Position numbers and translations under genes: made by a program
Source: Maritalea sp049801075
GTDB taxonomy: Bacteria; Pseudomonadota; Alphaproteobacteria; Rhizobiales; Devosiaceae
NCBI RefSeq assembly: GCF_049801075.1
Contig: NZ_JBNAGG010000001.1
Span: forward strand, 310,001 to 374,000
Reading direction: 5' to 3'
DNA length: 64,000 bases
In this document: piece after piece, positions 46,258 through 55,108 of the stretch
Layout of the letters: each line of letters starts with the position of its first letter
How positions within the stretch are numbered: the first letter of the stretch is position 1
The notes under the pieces: generated by a model
The model's input: the letters and a program-made list of their open reading frames with translations, nothing else
The model's database searches: none
Told to the model about the DNA's origin: nothing

Positions 46258-47214
46258 ATGATTATTTATTTGGCAAAAAGATTTATTCAGGCACTTCTTG
46301 TGCTCGCGGTGATCTCGCTGATCGGGTTTACCGTGCAGGATAATCTTGCTTTCCAACAAGGACACGATCTAGGCTCGGCTGCGGCGTATAATGTTGAAAC
46401 TGATGCCGGTTTTTTGACCAAATATTTCCAGTTTGTGTCCGGTGCAATTCAGGGAGATTTGGGCACCAGCTCATTTTTCAAAGAGCCTGCACTGACGGTT
46501 ATCCTGAAAAAGATGCCTGCGACTTTGGAACTGATTTTTGCGGCAGCAGTGCTTGTGGGCATTTTCTCAGTGCCGTTGGGCATTTTCACAGCACTCTATC
46601 CAAATCATACGATTAGTCGGCTGATTTTGAGTGTTTCTGTTTTGGGGCTGTCTGTTCCAGTATTTGTTACATCCATTCTGTTGATCTATCTGTTTTCGGT
46701 GACTTGGAACATTTTGCCCTCATTCGGCCGCGGTGATGTTGTGCCGATTGTCGGCTATTGGGAAACAAATTTCGCATCTTGGGATGGGCTGAAACATATT
46801 GTTTTGCCTGCATTTGCTTTGGCCTCAGTCATGCTGCCGCTTTTTGTGCGGTTGATCCGCGCTGAGATGCGGCAAGTGCTGAAAAGCGAGTATGTGAAAT
46901 ATGCCCGTGCACGTGGCCTATCGCCCTGGCGCATCTATTTTGTCCACGCATTGAAAAACACATTGCTACCAGTTGTAACCGTTGGTGGCGTGCAAATCGG
47001 CACATTGGTGGCCTATACAATTTTGGCAGAGACTGTGTTTCAGTGGCCGGGCATGGGCTTTATGTTTTTGGAAGCGGTGAACCGCGGCGACGCGCCGTTG
47101 ATCGTTGCCTATCTGATGGTGGTCGGGGCGATTTTTGTGGTGCTGAACACCATTGTTGATGTGCTTTACAGTGCGATCAATCCGACTGTTAATTTTGCGA
47201 GGATGGCCGCATGA
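46258..47214 (+). CDS. Dpp/Opp-type ABC transporter permease, DppB-like
   Basis: An inner-membrane permease of 318 residues with about six hydrophobic segments, the first at residues 8-27. The cytoplasmic coupling loop EYVKYARARGLSPWRIYFVH is the EAA motif that docks to the ATPases. The order after the binding protein and the N-terminal pattern (LAKRFIQALLVL) identify it as the B-type permease. GAGATAAG precedes the ATG. Its stop overlaps the next permease's ATG by 4 nt (ATGA), so the two partner permeases are made together. Confidence 0.92.
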   Translation: MIIYLAKRFIQALLVLAVISLIGFTVQDNLAFQQGHDLGSAAAYNVETDAGFLTKYFQFVSGAIQGDLGTSSFFKEPALTVILKKMPATLELIFAAAVLVGIFSVPLGIFTALYPNHTISRLILSVSVLGLSVPVFVTSILLIYLFSVTWNILPSFGRGDVVPIVGYWETNFASWDGLKHIVLPAFALASVMLPLFVRLIRAEMRQVLKSEYVKYARARGLSPWRIYFVHALKNTLLPVVTVGGVQIGTLVAYTILAETVFQWPGMGFMFLEAVNRGDAPLIVAYLMVVGAIFVVLNTIVDVLYSAINPTVNFARMAA

Positions 47215-48149
47215 GCAACTCATATCTTTCGCCCTATTCACGCTTTTTTCAAAGCGATCTCACCATTGGATTGCGCCATCATCCTGTGGCTTTTGTTTCG
47301 CTGGTGATCTTTGCAATATTGTGCCTGCTGGCAGCGTTTGCACCGCTGCTTGCGCCATTTGATCCGTTTGACACGACCCAAATTGACATTCTGAACAGCG
47401 AGCGCCCGCCATTCTGGGCAGAAGGCGCTGAGCCCGCGTTCTTGTTTGGCACAGATGATCAGGGCCGCGATATGTGGTCGATCATGCTTTATGGGCTTCG
47501 GCTTTCGCTGATAATTGGGTTGGGTGCGGTGCTGGTGCAAACACTTATTGGCGTCAGCATTGGCCTGATCAGCGGATATGTGGGCGGCCGTGTGGATAGC
47601 TTGTTGATGCGCCTGGCGGATATTCAACTGTCCTTTTCGACACTTATGATTGCTATTGTGTTCCTCGCGCTAACCCAAGTTGTGGGTGGCCGTGCGTTTT
47701 TTGCGCAATATGCCCCTTTTCTTTTGATCGTGATCATCGGTTTGGCTGAGTGGCCGCAATATGCCCGCACGGTGCGGGCGACTGTTTTGGCGGAAAAGCA
47801 GAAAGAATATGTGGATGCGGCGCGCATTATGGGCTTTGGCCCCATGCGCATTATGGTGCGTCATATTTTGCCCAACTCTCTGGCATCGATCTTTGTGATT
47901 TCAACCATTCAAATCGCCAACGCCATTATTGCGGAGGCATCGCTCAGCTTTTTGGGGCTTGGCATGCCCATCGCCTACCCGTCACTTGGGTCGCTGATTG
48001 CAAGCGGATTTGACTATCTGTTTTCCGGCAGTTGGTGGATCACCACATTGCCCGCACTGCTGCTGGTGGTGCTGATTTTGGTGGTCAATTTGCTTGGTGA
48101 TTGGCTGCGCGACAGCATCGCCCCGCAACATGTGCCGGAGGCTGGATAA
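47211..48149 (+). CDS. Dpp/Opp-type ABC transporter permease, DppC-like
   Basis: The second membrane subunit, 312 residues. It has the C-type layout: a long N-terminal extension before and after the first hydrophobic segment, then GTDDQGRDMWSIMLYG (the conserved GTDxxGRD block of DppC/OppC proteins), then five further segments. The EAA loop is EYVDAARIMGFGPMRIMV. It pairs with the preceding permease. Its TAA stop shares one base with the ATG of the first ATPase gene. Confidence 0.92.
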   Translation: MSNSYLSPYSRFFQSDLTIGLRHHPVAFVSLVIFAILCLLAAFAPLLAPFDPFDTTQIDILNSERPPFWAEGAEPAFLFGTDDQGRDMWSIMLYGLRLSLIIGLGAVLVQTLIGVSIGLISGYVGGRVDSLLMRLADIQLSFSTLMIAIVFLALTQVVGGRAFFAQYAPFLLIVIIGLAEWPQYARTVRATVLAEKQKEYVDAARIMGFGPMRIMVRHILPNSLASIFVISTIQIANAIIAEASLSFLGLGMPIAYPSLGSLIASGFDYLFSGSWWITTLPALLLVVLILVVNLLGDWLRDSIAPQHVPEAG

Positions 48150-49132
48150 TGGCTTTGCTGTCCGTGCAAAATCTAAATGTAAAGTTTGGCGGGCCTTTTG
48201 GTGCGATTACTGCGGTGAACAATGTTTCATTTGAGCTGCAAAAGGGCGAGCGTCTCGGCATTGTTGGCGAGTCTGGCGCCGGCAAGTCCATCACTGGATT
48301 TGCCTTGATGAATTTGCTGAACTCCCCCGGGTTTATTGATCGCGGCAAGGTGATATTTGACGGACAAGATATGGTTCGCCTCAGCGAGCGGCAGTTGCGG
48401 AAAATTCGCGGCAATCGGATGGCGATGATCTTTCAAGATCCCCTCGTGACGCTCAATCCGGTACTCACCATCGGTCAGCAAATGGTTGAAACATTGATGG
48501 CGCATCGTCGATTGCGGCAGGATGAGGCCGAATTTATTGCCATTCAAAAATTGCGCGAAGTTTATATTTCTGCGCCTGAAATCCGACTTGGCCAATATCC
48601 GCATGAGCTTTCGGGTGGCATGCGGCAGCGTGTGATCATTGCTATCGCTTTGCTGCTTGATCCAGATCTGATCATCGCTGATGAACCAACAACGGCGCTA
48701 GATGTTACTACACAAGCCGATATTTTAGAGCTACTGCTCCATTTATGCATGGCCAACAATGTTGGCCTTATTCTCATCACGCATGATTTGGGCGTTGTGT
48801 GCCAACTCACAGAACGCGTGATGGTGATGTATGCGGGCGAAGTGGTGGAAACGGGAAAAACCCGCGAAGTGATCAATGACCCGCAGCATCCCTATACGCA
48901 GGGCCTAATTTCCGCATTGCCGCAACAAACGTTGCCCGGCACTCCGCTTAAGTCTATCGCGGGATATATGCCTTCTTTGCTGTCACTCCCTGAGGGTTGT
49001 CCCTTTCACCCACGCTGCGCCTATGCCTCACCAGAATGTACGCGCGAACGTCCGAGCCTTGTGCAATATCGCGACGCCTCAGTGGCCTGCCACGAAGTGA
49101 ACCGCTTGCATCAAGAGACATTGGTGGAATAG
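48149..49132 (+). CDS. Dpp/Opp-type ABC transporter ATPase, DppD-like
   Basis: A cytosolic ATPase of 327 residues that powers peptide uptake together with the next gene product. It has Walker A GESGAGKS (about residues 37-44), the ABC signature LSGGMRQR and Walker B LIIADEPTTALD. The C-terminal oligopeptide-transporter extension GCPFHPRCAYASPECTRERP is also present. The ATG at 48149 overlaps the upstream stop (TAATG). An upstream frame extension to 48101 lies entirely within the permease gene and is not needed. Confidence 0.93.
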   Translation: MALLSVQNLNVKFGGPFGAITAVNNVSFELQKGERLGIVGESGAGKSITGFALMNLLNSPGFIDRGKVIFDGQDMVRLSERQLRKIRGNRMAMIFQDPLVTLNPVLTIGQQMVETLMAHRRLRQDEAEFIAIQKLREVYISAPEIRLGQYPHELSGGMRQRVIIAIALLLDPDLIIADEPTTALDVTTQADILELLLHLCMANNVGLILITHDLGVVCQLTERVMVMYAGEVVETGKTREVINDPQHPYTQGLISALPQQTLPGTPLKSIAGYMPSLLSLPEGCPFHPRCAYASPECTRERPSLVQYRDASVACHEVNRLHQETLVE

Positions 49133-49136
49133 CGCT

Positions 49137-50153
49137 ATGAATGATGTGGTACAAAACCGCCCCTTGGTCGATGTCAAAAATCTACATATGCAGTTTGAGT
49201 TGCACCATCGTGGCCCTGGTTCGCTGGGTCTGCGTAGCCGAAAAAACTTTGTGCATGCGGTGAATGACGTTTCTTTCTCCATCGATCAGGGCGAAGCTTT
49301 TTGTTTGGTGGGGGAATCTGGCTGCGGCAAATCAACGATTGCACGGCTGATCACCGGGTTGGAGCGACCAACTTCGGGTGAAATTCACTTTGATGGTCAA
49401 CGAGTTGATCAGCTTTCACGTGGTGAACAGCGCCCCTTGCGCAAGCGCATGCAAATGATTTTCCAGAACCCCTACGCATCGCTTAATCCGCGCATGACGG
49501 TCGATGAGGCCTTGGTTGAGCCTCTAAAGCACCACTTTCCAGATTATTCGCCGCAGGATATTCAACAGCGCAAGACGGACATTATGCGTTCGGTGGGGAT
49601 TGATCAGACCTGGAGCGATCGTTACCCCGATGCTTTTTCAGGCGGTCAACGCCAACGCATCGCCATTGCGCGGGCGCTGACGGTTGATCCCGAGTTTATG
49701 ATTGCAGATGAACCGATTTCTGCGCTTGATGCTTCGATACAGGCGCAAATTTTGAACCTTATGCTTGAAGCACGGGCAGAACGCAGCATAACATATTTAT
49801 TTATTGCGCATGATTTGAATGTGGTGCAGCATTTTGCCACGCGTGTTGCGGTTTTATATTTGGGGTCTATTTGTGAGATATCCAGTACTCGTACTCTGTT
49901 TGAGCGCCCGAAACATCCTTACACAAGGGCACTTTTGTCTGCCATTCCGCAACTTAAAGACGACAAGCCAAAATATATTCGCCTGCGCGGTGAGCGGCCA
50001 ACGCCGCTTGCGCCGCCAACTGGCTGCCCGTTTGAAGGCAGATGTCGTTTCGCAACCAATCGCTGCCGTCATGAGCGCCCTCGTCCCATGCGCCAACCCG
50101 ATGGAAGCACAGTAGCGTGCCACGCAGTTGAAGAAGATCGTTTGGATGATTGA
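49137..50153 (+). CDS. Dpp/Opp-type ABC transporter ATPase, DppF-like
   Basis: The second ATPase, 338 residues, shows Walker A GESGCGKST, signature FSGGQRQRIAIAR, Walker B FMIADEPISALD and the terminal block GCPFEGRCRFATNRCRHERP. The region between Walker A and signature contains MQMIFQNPYASLNPRM, typical of the F-type subunit. It starts 4 nt after the DppD-like gene and completes the five-protein importer. A LysR gene follows on the same strand. Confidence 0.93.
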   Translation: MNDVVQNRPLVDVKNLHMQFELHHRGPGSLGLRSRKNFVHAVNDVSFSIDQGEAFCLVGESGCGKSTIARLITGLERPTSGEIHFDGQRVDQLSRGEQRPLRKRMQMIFQNPYASLNPRMTVDEALVEPLKHHFPDYSPQDIQQRKTDIMRSVGIDQTWSDRYPDAFSGGQRQRIAIARALTVDPEFMIADEPISALDASIQAQILNLMLEARAERSITYLFIAHDLNVVQHFATRVAVLYLGSICEISSTRTLFERPKHPYTRALLSAIPQLKDDKPKYIRLRGERPTPLAPPTGCPFEGRCRFATNRCRHERPRPMRQPDGSTVACHAVEEDRLDD

Positions 50154-50185
50154 TCACACATCAAGTTCAGGGATGGATTAGGGCT

Positions 50186-51094
50186 TTGGACCTCATTTGG
50201 CTCAGAGATTTTGAGGCACTTACCGTGCAGAAGAGTTTCTCGCGGGCAGCAGAGGTGCGCAATGTTAGCCAGCCTGCATTTTCACGGCGTATACGTGCGC
50301 TAGAAGATGAAGTTGGGGTGCAGCTAATTGACCGCCAAACACTGCCGCTTTCACTGACACCAGCTGGTCAGGTCTTTTTATCACAATCCAAAATCATTTT
50401 GGACACGTTTTCAGAGGCAATTGAGCGATGTCAAACCATTGATGCTGCGAATGAAAATCAAATTCGATTTGCAACAACTCAATCTCTATATTTGACCCAT
50501 TACAAAGCCCATATTTCCCCGCTTGTGGATCAGGTCGGGCTTGATGTTGATCTGAATTCGTCTGCTTGGGAAGCGAGTAAGTTCGTGACCGCATTGCAGC
50601 AAAATTACTGCGACATCATCTTAACCTACTGGCATCCAGATATGGATTTTTTGGCGCCCCTTGAAGTCGCCCAGTGCGACTATATTACGTTGTCGACAGA
50701 CCGATTATTGCCGGTCACCGGGGTGGAGAATAATGTCCCACTTTTTTGTTTCGAGAAGGGTCAAAACAGCTCTGTCCCGCTTCTCGGATATGGCAATACT
50801 TCCTCACTGCGTTCTGTTGTCGACAGCATCTTGGCGCGAGAGTTGCACCCGAAAAGTGTTTTTATCGTCAGCAAGAATGCGTTGGCAGTGTCAATTAAAG
50901 CTATGATTTTAAAAGGGTTTGGGTTTGGATGGTTACCCTTCGATCTCTGTAAAGAAGAGCTAGAAGGTGGAAAATTGCATCAAATGGGCGATGCACGTCT
51001 GACAGAGGAGCTCGAAATCCGATTGTATAAGAAAAAAGATAATGACAAACCTACGCTTCAGCGATTATGGCGCGAGATTGAGTGCCACGCTTAG
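50186..51094 (+). CDS. LysR-family transcriptional regulator
   Basis: The 302-residue protein has an N-terminal winged helix-turn-helix (SFSRAAEVRNVSQPAFSRRIRALEDEVG, given here in two halves: SFSRAAEVRNVSQ and PAFSRRIRALEDEVG) and a C-terminal effector-binding domain of the LysR type. The TTG at 50186, with AGGGATGG about 9 nt upstream, gives the normal family N-terminus DLIWLRDFEAL. A TTG at 50150 overlapping the previous stop would add 12 residues. It is the last gene of the operon-like series beginning at the ABC transporter, so it may control the transporter, the synthases or both. LysR proteins usually regulate divergent genes, so this tail position is slightly unusual. Confidence 0.88.
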   Translation: MDLIWLRDFEALTVQKSFSRAAEVRNVSQPAFSRRIRALEDEVGVQLIDRQTLPLSLTPAGQVFLSQSKIILDTFSEAIERCQTIDAANENQIRFATTQSLYLTHYKAHISPLVDQVGLDVDLNSSAWEASKFVTALQQNYCDIILTYWHPDMDFLAPLEVAQCDYITLSTDRLLPVTGVENNVPLFCFEKGQNSSVPLLGYGNTSSLRSVVDSILARELHPKSVFIVSKNALAVSIKAMILKGFGFGWLPFDLCKEELEGGKLHQMGDARLTEELEIRLYKKKDNDKPTLQRLWREIECHA

Positions 51095-51173
51095 CGCTGC
51101 GTGCACCAAGATTTGCCTCTGTTGCGCGGTGCCGTTTGGCTGGCAGTCGAAGAGATAGTTGGCGCGACGGGCT

Positions 51174-51791
51174 TTAGTCTGCAGCAAGTTCGTCAAAAAT
51201 CTGAGCTGTAGCCTTTGCAAACTTTTGATCGAGTTCGGGCAGTAATTCCGTCCAATCATCGAACTTTTGCAGCTCTTTTTTGCCATCGCTAATCCCCCGC
51301 ACCACAATCAGCGGGATATCAAATGCTTGGCAAACCCGTTTTACAGCAAAGCTTTCCATATCCACCATGTCCGCAGTTTGTTCGCTAAACTCTGCCCCCA
51401 CGATCACTTTGCCGCCTGTAGATAGGCTTGCATGAGGCAAAAAATCAAACAAGGGGTCGAGCGGGAGTTCGGCAGGCAAATCAACAAATGGCGTTTTACC
51501 TTTGGTGAACCCAATGGCGGAAGCGTCCATATCGCGATAACTGACGGATGAAGCTTGATACACCTCCCCTTGTGCGAGCGTTGCTGAACCAGAGGACCCA
51601 ATCAGGATTACAAAGTTTGGCCGCTCCGCACTTTCGCACAAAATGTGCATTGTGTTCATCGCCGCCTCGACAGGACCAACGCCAATTATGTGCGGTTGAA
51701 TCAAGTTTTTGAGATGCTCGCCATATTCGATGGTTGTTGCCATTAAAGGCAAAATGCAGTGGCCATTGTTCAGTCGCTTAAGTTCAGCCAT
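51174..51791 (-). CDS. 5'-methylthioadenosine/S-adenosylhomocysteine nucleosidase-like protein
   Basis: Members of this phosphorylase-superfamily group cleave adenine from methylthioadenosine or S-adenosylhomocysteine and clear by-products of SAM use. The 205-residue protein has GVGPVEAAM (about residues 37-45), IGSSGSA, the nucleoside-binding VDMESFAV (Met145, Glu146) and ISDG with Asp169. The Glu-to-Asp spacing of 23 matches the E. coli enzyme (Glu174, Asp197). It is shorter than the classical enzyme and the N-terminal catalytic Glu region is divergent, so substrate preference is uncertain. GAGGG lies upstream of the ATG. It is convergent with the LysR gene and probably marks the return to core genome. 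Confidence 0.8.
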   Translation of the reverse strand: MAELKRLNNGHCILPLMATTIEYGEHLKNLIQPHIIGVGPVEAAMNTMHILCESAERPNFVILIGSSGSATLAQGEVYQASSVSYRDMDASAIGFTKGKTPFVDLPAELPLDPLFDFLPHASLSTGGKVIVGAEFSEQTADMVDMESFAVKRVCQAFDIPLIVVRGISDGKKELQKFDDWTELLPELDQKFAKATAQIFDELAAD

Positions 51792-51937
51792 GGGTTCGCC
51801 CTCAATGAAATTGTAGATTTGTCAGAATTGTCCCGCTTTTGGGCGAGAATAAACAGAAAATACCGTCTTGTCGTATAGCATTTTGCGTGATTAGGGTGGG
51901 CCGAACTTTAACAGCAAATCAGTTGGGGTCATAACAT

Positions 51938-53185
51938 ATGTGGATTGCAATCCGAGCAGCCTGGCCGCTTTTTGTAGGCATGATCTTTTTGATGATCAGC
52001 AATGGCTTGCTTTCAACCATTTTGACCATTCGTGCGCAGGAAATCGGCTTTTCCGAAACCACGATTGGTTTGGTGCAATCTGGCTATCCCATTGGCTTTA
52101 TTTTGAGCTGTTTCATCACCCCGATCATGATCAATCACTCTGGCCATGTGCGGGTTTTTGCGGCGCTCGTTTCGATTGCGTCCACATCAGCACTTATTCA
52201 CCTGATCACCGACGATCCGATGAGCTGGGCGGCAATGCGTGTCCTTTCTGGATTTTGCTTTTCTGGCATCTATATCGTTGCGGAAAGCTGGTTGAACTCC
52301 TTGGCAGACAATAAGAACCGCGGGTCCCTGCTCTCGTCATACTTTGTGGTGCAAACGGCGGGCTATATGGTCGGCCAATTGATGATCGGTTTGTCTGCGC
52401 CAGGCGCGATTACATTGTTCATTTTTACCTCGGTACTGCTCTCTATCTCTCTGGTACCCATCTTGATTGCGGCGACGACGCAACCAAGTTTGGATGAGCC
52501 GCAACGGGTAACGCTGCGCGAACTTTTCAATATTTCGCCGATGGCGGTTATTGGCGGGTTTTTCATCGGGATTTCGAACGGCGGATTGGCCTTTGTGACG
52601 GCTATTTATGCACGCAATGTCGGCCTTAGCGTGCCGGTGACAGGCTATTTGCTGGCGGCGACGACGTTGGGCGGCTTGCTGTTCCAGTTTCCACTCGGCA
52701 AACTGTCCGACATCATTGACCGTCGTTTGGTGATTATTGTTGCCTCGCTCGTCAATGGGGTTGTGTGCTTTGTGATGGTCTATGTGGGTAGTCCACACCT
52801 TTATCCGTTTATCTTATTTGGTGGCTTTTTGATCATGGGTGGCTTCACCCTGCCCGTTTATTCGATTTGCATGGCGCACATGAATGATTATTTGAAGCCG
52901 CAGCAGATGGTTGCCGCGTCCAGTACTTTGGTTTTGGTGTTCTCAGCCGGCATGGTGATTGGACCAATTGGTGGCGCATTTGTTTTGGATCAATTTGGCG
53001 GTCCCGGCATGTATGTATTTTATGCATTGGTGGCTCTGATTATGGCTGCGACCGGTATTCAGCGTCTGGTGGCGAGCGATAAGCAAGGCGAAGCAGATGA
53101 TAAGGATGCGATTATTCCGATCACGCCAACCATTACGCCAGAAGCGACGCAAATTCATGCGGATGATATGGCAGAGGCAAGCTAA
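51938..53185 (+). CDS. Major facilitator superfamily transporter
   Basis: A 415-residue inner-membrane protein with about 12 hydrophobic segments and a hydrophilic C-terminal tail. The stretch RVLSGFCFSGIYIVAESWLN and the loop LADNKNRGSLLS resemble the YcaD-like group of MFS permeases, whose substrates are unknown. The second-half motif LGKLSDIIDRRLV is the MFS motif A repeat. It is divergent from the nucleosidase gene and its stop overlaps the convergent transporter gene by 4 nt. No direct link to the NRPS cluster is visible. Confidence 0.88.
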   Translation: MWIAIRAAWPLFVGMIFLMISNGLLSTILTIRAQEIGFSETTIGLVQSGYPIGFILSCFITPIMINHSGHVRVFAALVSIASTSALIHLITDDPMSWAAMRVLSGFCFSGIYIVAESWLNSLADNKNRGSLLSSYFVVQTAGYMVGQLMIGLSAPGAITLFIFTSVLLSISLVPILIAATTQPSLDEPQRVTLRELFNISPMAVIGGFFIGISNGGLAFVTAIYARNVGLSVPVTGYLLAATTLGGLLFQFPLGKLSDIIDRRLVIIVASLVNGVVCFVMVYVGSPHLYPFILFGGFLIMGGFTLPVYSICMAHMNDYLKPQQMVAASSTLVLVFSAGMVIGPIGGAFVLDQFGGPGMYVFYALVALIMAATGIQRLVASDKQGEADDKDAIIPITPTITPEATQIHADDMAEAS

Positions 53186-54063
53186 GAACGCCCCTTGCTC
53201 GGCCAACGTTGCCACGACATGAAGATAAGTGCAGTGAGGAAAAACGGCAGCGCAAACAAGATATTGCTTGCGGGCCGTTCCCGGAAATAGACGATTTCAA
53301 TAAAGGTGACCATCACCAGAAATCCAGTTTCGAAGCTGTAATTAAAGCGCTTTGGGCTGCTTAACCGAATGGCGTGGACGATCGCGATTTGGATTAGCCC
53401 AAAAAGCACGCCAATCCAAACGAGATGGAAGGACTCGGCGGGGCTTGGATTGACCCAGCCCTGCCCCGCACTGAACAGGCCGACAATTACTGCTAACAAA
53501 GAGGCATAAAACCCGAGGGCCGATGGCCACATTTGACGCCACCGTTGTTGAATCGGTTTGCTTTGTCTCGCGCCGAGAAGCGCGGCAAACAAGGCAAAGG
53601 CCAATAGAGTTAGCAGATTGCTGGGCACAATGGTTGCGCTTAACAAAAGCGGCAAAGCAAACATAAGGGTACCAAATCCGGCTAACTCGATGCCGAGACG
53701 CGCATATTCATCCATTTTTTGGGTGCGTCGACGATACCATTCAGCCAGGCGCAACGCACTGAGCATAAAAACAAGCAAGGCGGAGATGAGCAAGGAATTG
53801 GTGTTTAACACCAAAAGCAGCAGCCAGAAAGCAGCGCATACTCCAAGGCCCATTGAGATCTGTAATAAGGGCGCCTTGAGATAGAGACGATATGGGATAT
53901 CGCCACGCAAGCCGAAATAGATGAGGCTGGGCAAAAATGAGTAGATGCCGAGGGAGAATATAATTTGGCCCGGCGGCACGTCTGCGCCGATAATTTTTGC
54001 TGACGTCAACAATGCTGCGGCGAGTGCGCCAGCAGCGAGTAGCAATATTTGTGCGAGGTTCAT
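53182..54063 (-). CDS. Multi-spanning membrane protein, EamA/DMT-like
   Basis: The 293-residue protein has roughly ten hydrophobic segments in two halves, the layout of drug/metabolite transporters. The first half contains GADVPPGQIIFSLGIYSFLPS, where DMT proteins usually have a similar helix 2. The second half is more divergent. GGCGGAG precedes the ATG. It lies 79 nt downstream of a clear EamA gene on the same strand, so the two may be co-transcribed. Substrate unknown. Confidence 0.7.
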   Translation of the reverse strand: MNLAQILLLAAGALAAALLTSAKIIGADVPPGQIIFSLGIYSFLPSLIYFGLRGDIPYRLYLKAPLLQISMGLGVCAAFWLLLLVLNTNSLLISALLVFMLSALRLAEWYRRRTQKMDEYARLGIELAGFGTLMFALPLLLSATIVPSNLLTLLAFALFAALLGARQSKPIQQRWRQMWPSALGFYASLLAVIVGLFSAGQGWVNPSPAESFHLVWIGVLFGLIQIAIVHAIRLSSPKRFNYSFETGFLVMVTFIEIVYFRERPASNILFALPFFLTALIFMSWQRWPSKGRS

Positions 54064-54142
54064 CGCTCCGCCTCATCCTCCTATCTAGAAGATTAGCGCG
54101 GTATGAATAGATTTGGCAAATATCAGTATCGGCCAAGGTGAG

Positions 54143-55033
54143 TTAGCGCGGCATGTTGCGACGGAAGCCTTCCTTAAACGCTACAATTGCAGCGCTACCG
54201 ACAATAAAAGGCAGAGCAGCATAAAAGCTTAGGCTCGGGATATTGCCGAAAATGGTGACACCGATGACCACGGCCCAAATCAGCGATAGATATTCGTAAG
54301 GCGCTAGCTTGGATGCCTCGCCCAGTTGGAAGCTGGTGGTAACAAGAATATGGGCAAAACCGCCGAACAAGCCAGCACCGAGCAGCAGAATTTCTTGTTT
54401 GAAATCTGTTTCAGCCCAGCCGAAAGGCAAGGTGCATAAGCCGAAGATTGCGCAAGTGAGCGCGAAATAAAAGGCGATGGCGGCGGGATGTTCGGTTTTG
54501 GCAAGGTTACGGATTTGGATGATTGAGGCCGCGGTGAGAATGGCGGCCAAAACGCCAAGGCTCACGCCAATCAAATAGGATTCATTGTCGGTACGGCTGT
54601 TCATCAATTCGGGCACAACAAGCACACCTGTGCCGAACACACCGAGAATAACTGCAACCCAACGCACGGCTGGCACCACTTCTTTCAAGAAGATTTGTGC
54701 GAATATCACCACGAAGATGGGCGACAAATAGGTCAACATGGTGGATTCAGCGATGGTGAGATATGCCAAAGTGGCGAATGACGCGAACATGGCGCAGCAG
54801 CCGGTTAGGCAGCGGAACACATGTTTGATCGGATATTTCGTTTTCAAACCCTTGGGAAACTCGCCGCGAATCCACAAATAGCCAACCAGCGGGATGAGCG
54901 CATAGGCACTGCGGTAAAAAACGATTTGCCCTGTTGGGGCAGCATCGGACATGGCTTTAACGCAAGCGACCATCAGCGCAAATAAAATGCCTGATCCGAC
55001 GCGCAAAATAATGGCTAGGCTATCTTGTGACAT
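54143..55033 (-). CDS. EamA-family (DMT) transporter
   Basis: A 296-residue inner-membrane protein with ten predicted helices and the two EamA repeats. Repeat one covers VGSGILFALMVACVKAMSD through YLSPIFVVIFAQIFLKEVVP; repeat two ends near YLSLIWAVVIGVTIFGNIPS. The P-x-F/W-V-V-I...FLxE pattern in helix 4 is typical of the family. Family members export metabolites or amino acids; the substrate here cannot be read. It is upstream of the second DMT-like gene. Confidence 0.9.
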   Translation of the reverse strand: MSQDSLAIILRVGSGILFALMVACVKAMSDAAPTGQIVFYRSAYALIPLVGYLWIRGEFPKGLKTKYPIKHVFRCLTGCCAMFASFATLAYLTIAESTMLTYLSPIFVVIFAQIFLKEVVPAVRWVAVILGVFGTGVLVVPELMNSRTDNESYLIGVSLGVLAAILTAASIIQIRNLAKTEHPAAIAFYFALTCAIFGLCTLPFGWAETDFKQEILLLGAGLFGGFAHILVTTSFQLGEASKLAPYEYLSLIWAVVIGVTIFGNIPSLSFYAALPFIVGSAAIVAFKEGFRRNMPR

Positions 55034-55108
55034 GATCTACCGGATTGGTTGGACCTTTACGATAGCCTAGCCTTCAAATTGCGCAATGATTCTTTTGAAT
55101 GGTTGAGG

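Noticed and set aside
9940..51094. Siderophore cluster, suggested by the Cy domain
   Set aside because: There is no salicylate or dihydroxybenzoate-type starter, no TonB receptor, no ferric-siderophore transporter and no iron-type regulator; the importer is a peptide-type Dpp system.
3170..51173. Direct repeat of the tRNA-Lys 3' end marking an island
   Set aside because: I looked for the T-arm and acceptor sequence near 51.1 kb and did not see a second copy; by eye this is not exhaustive.
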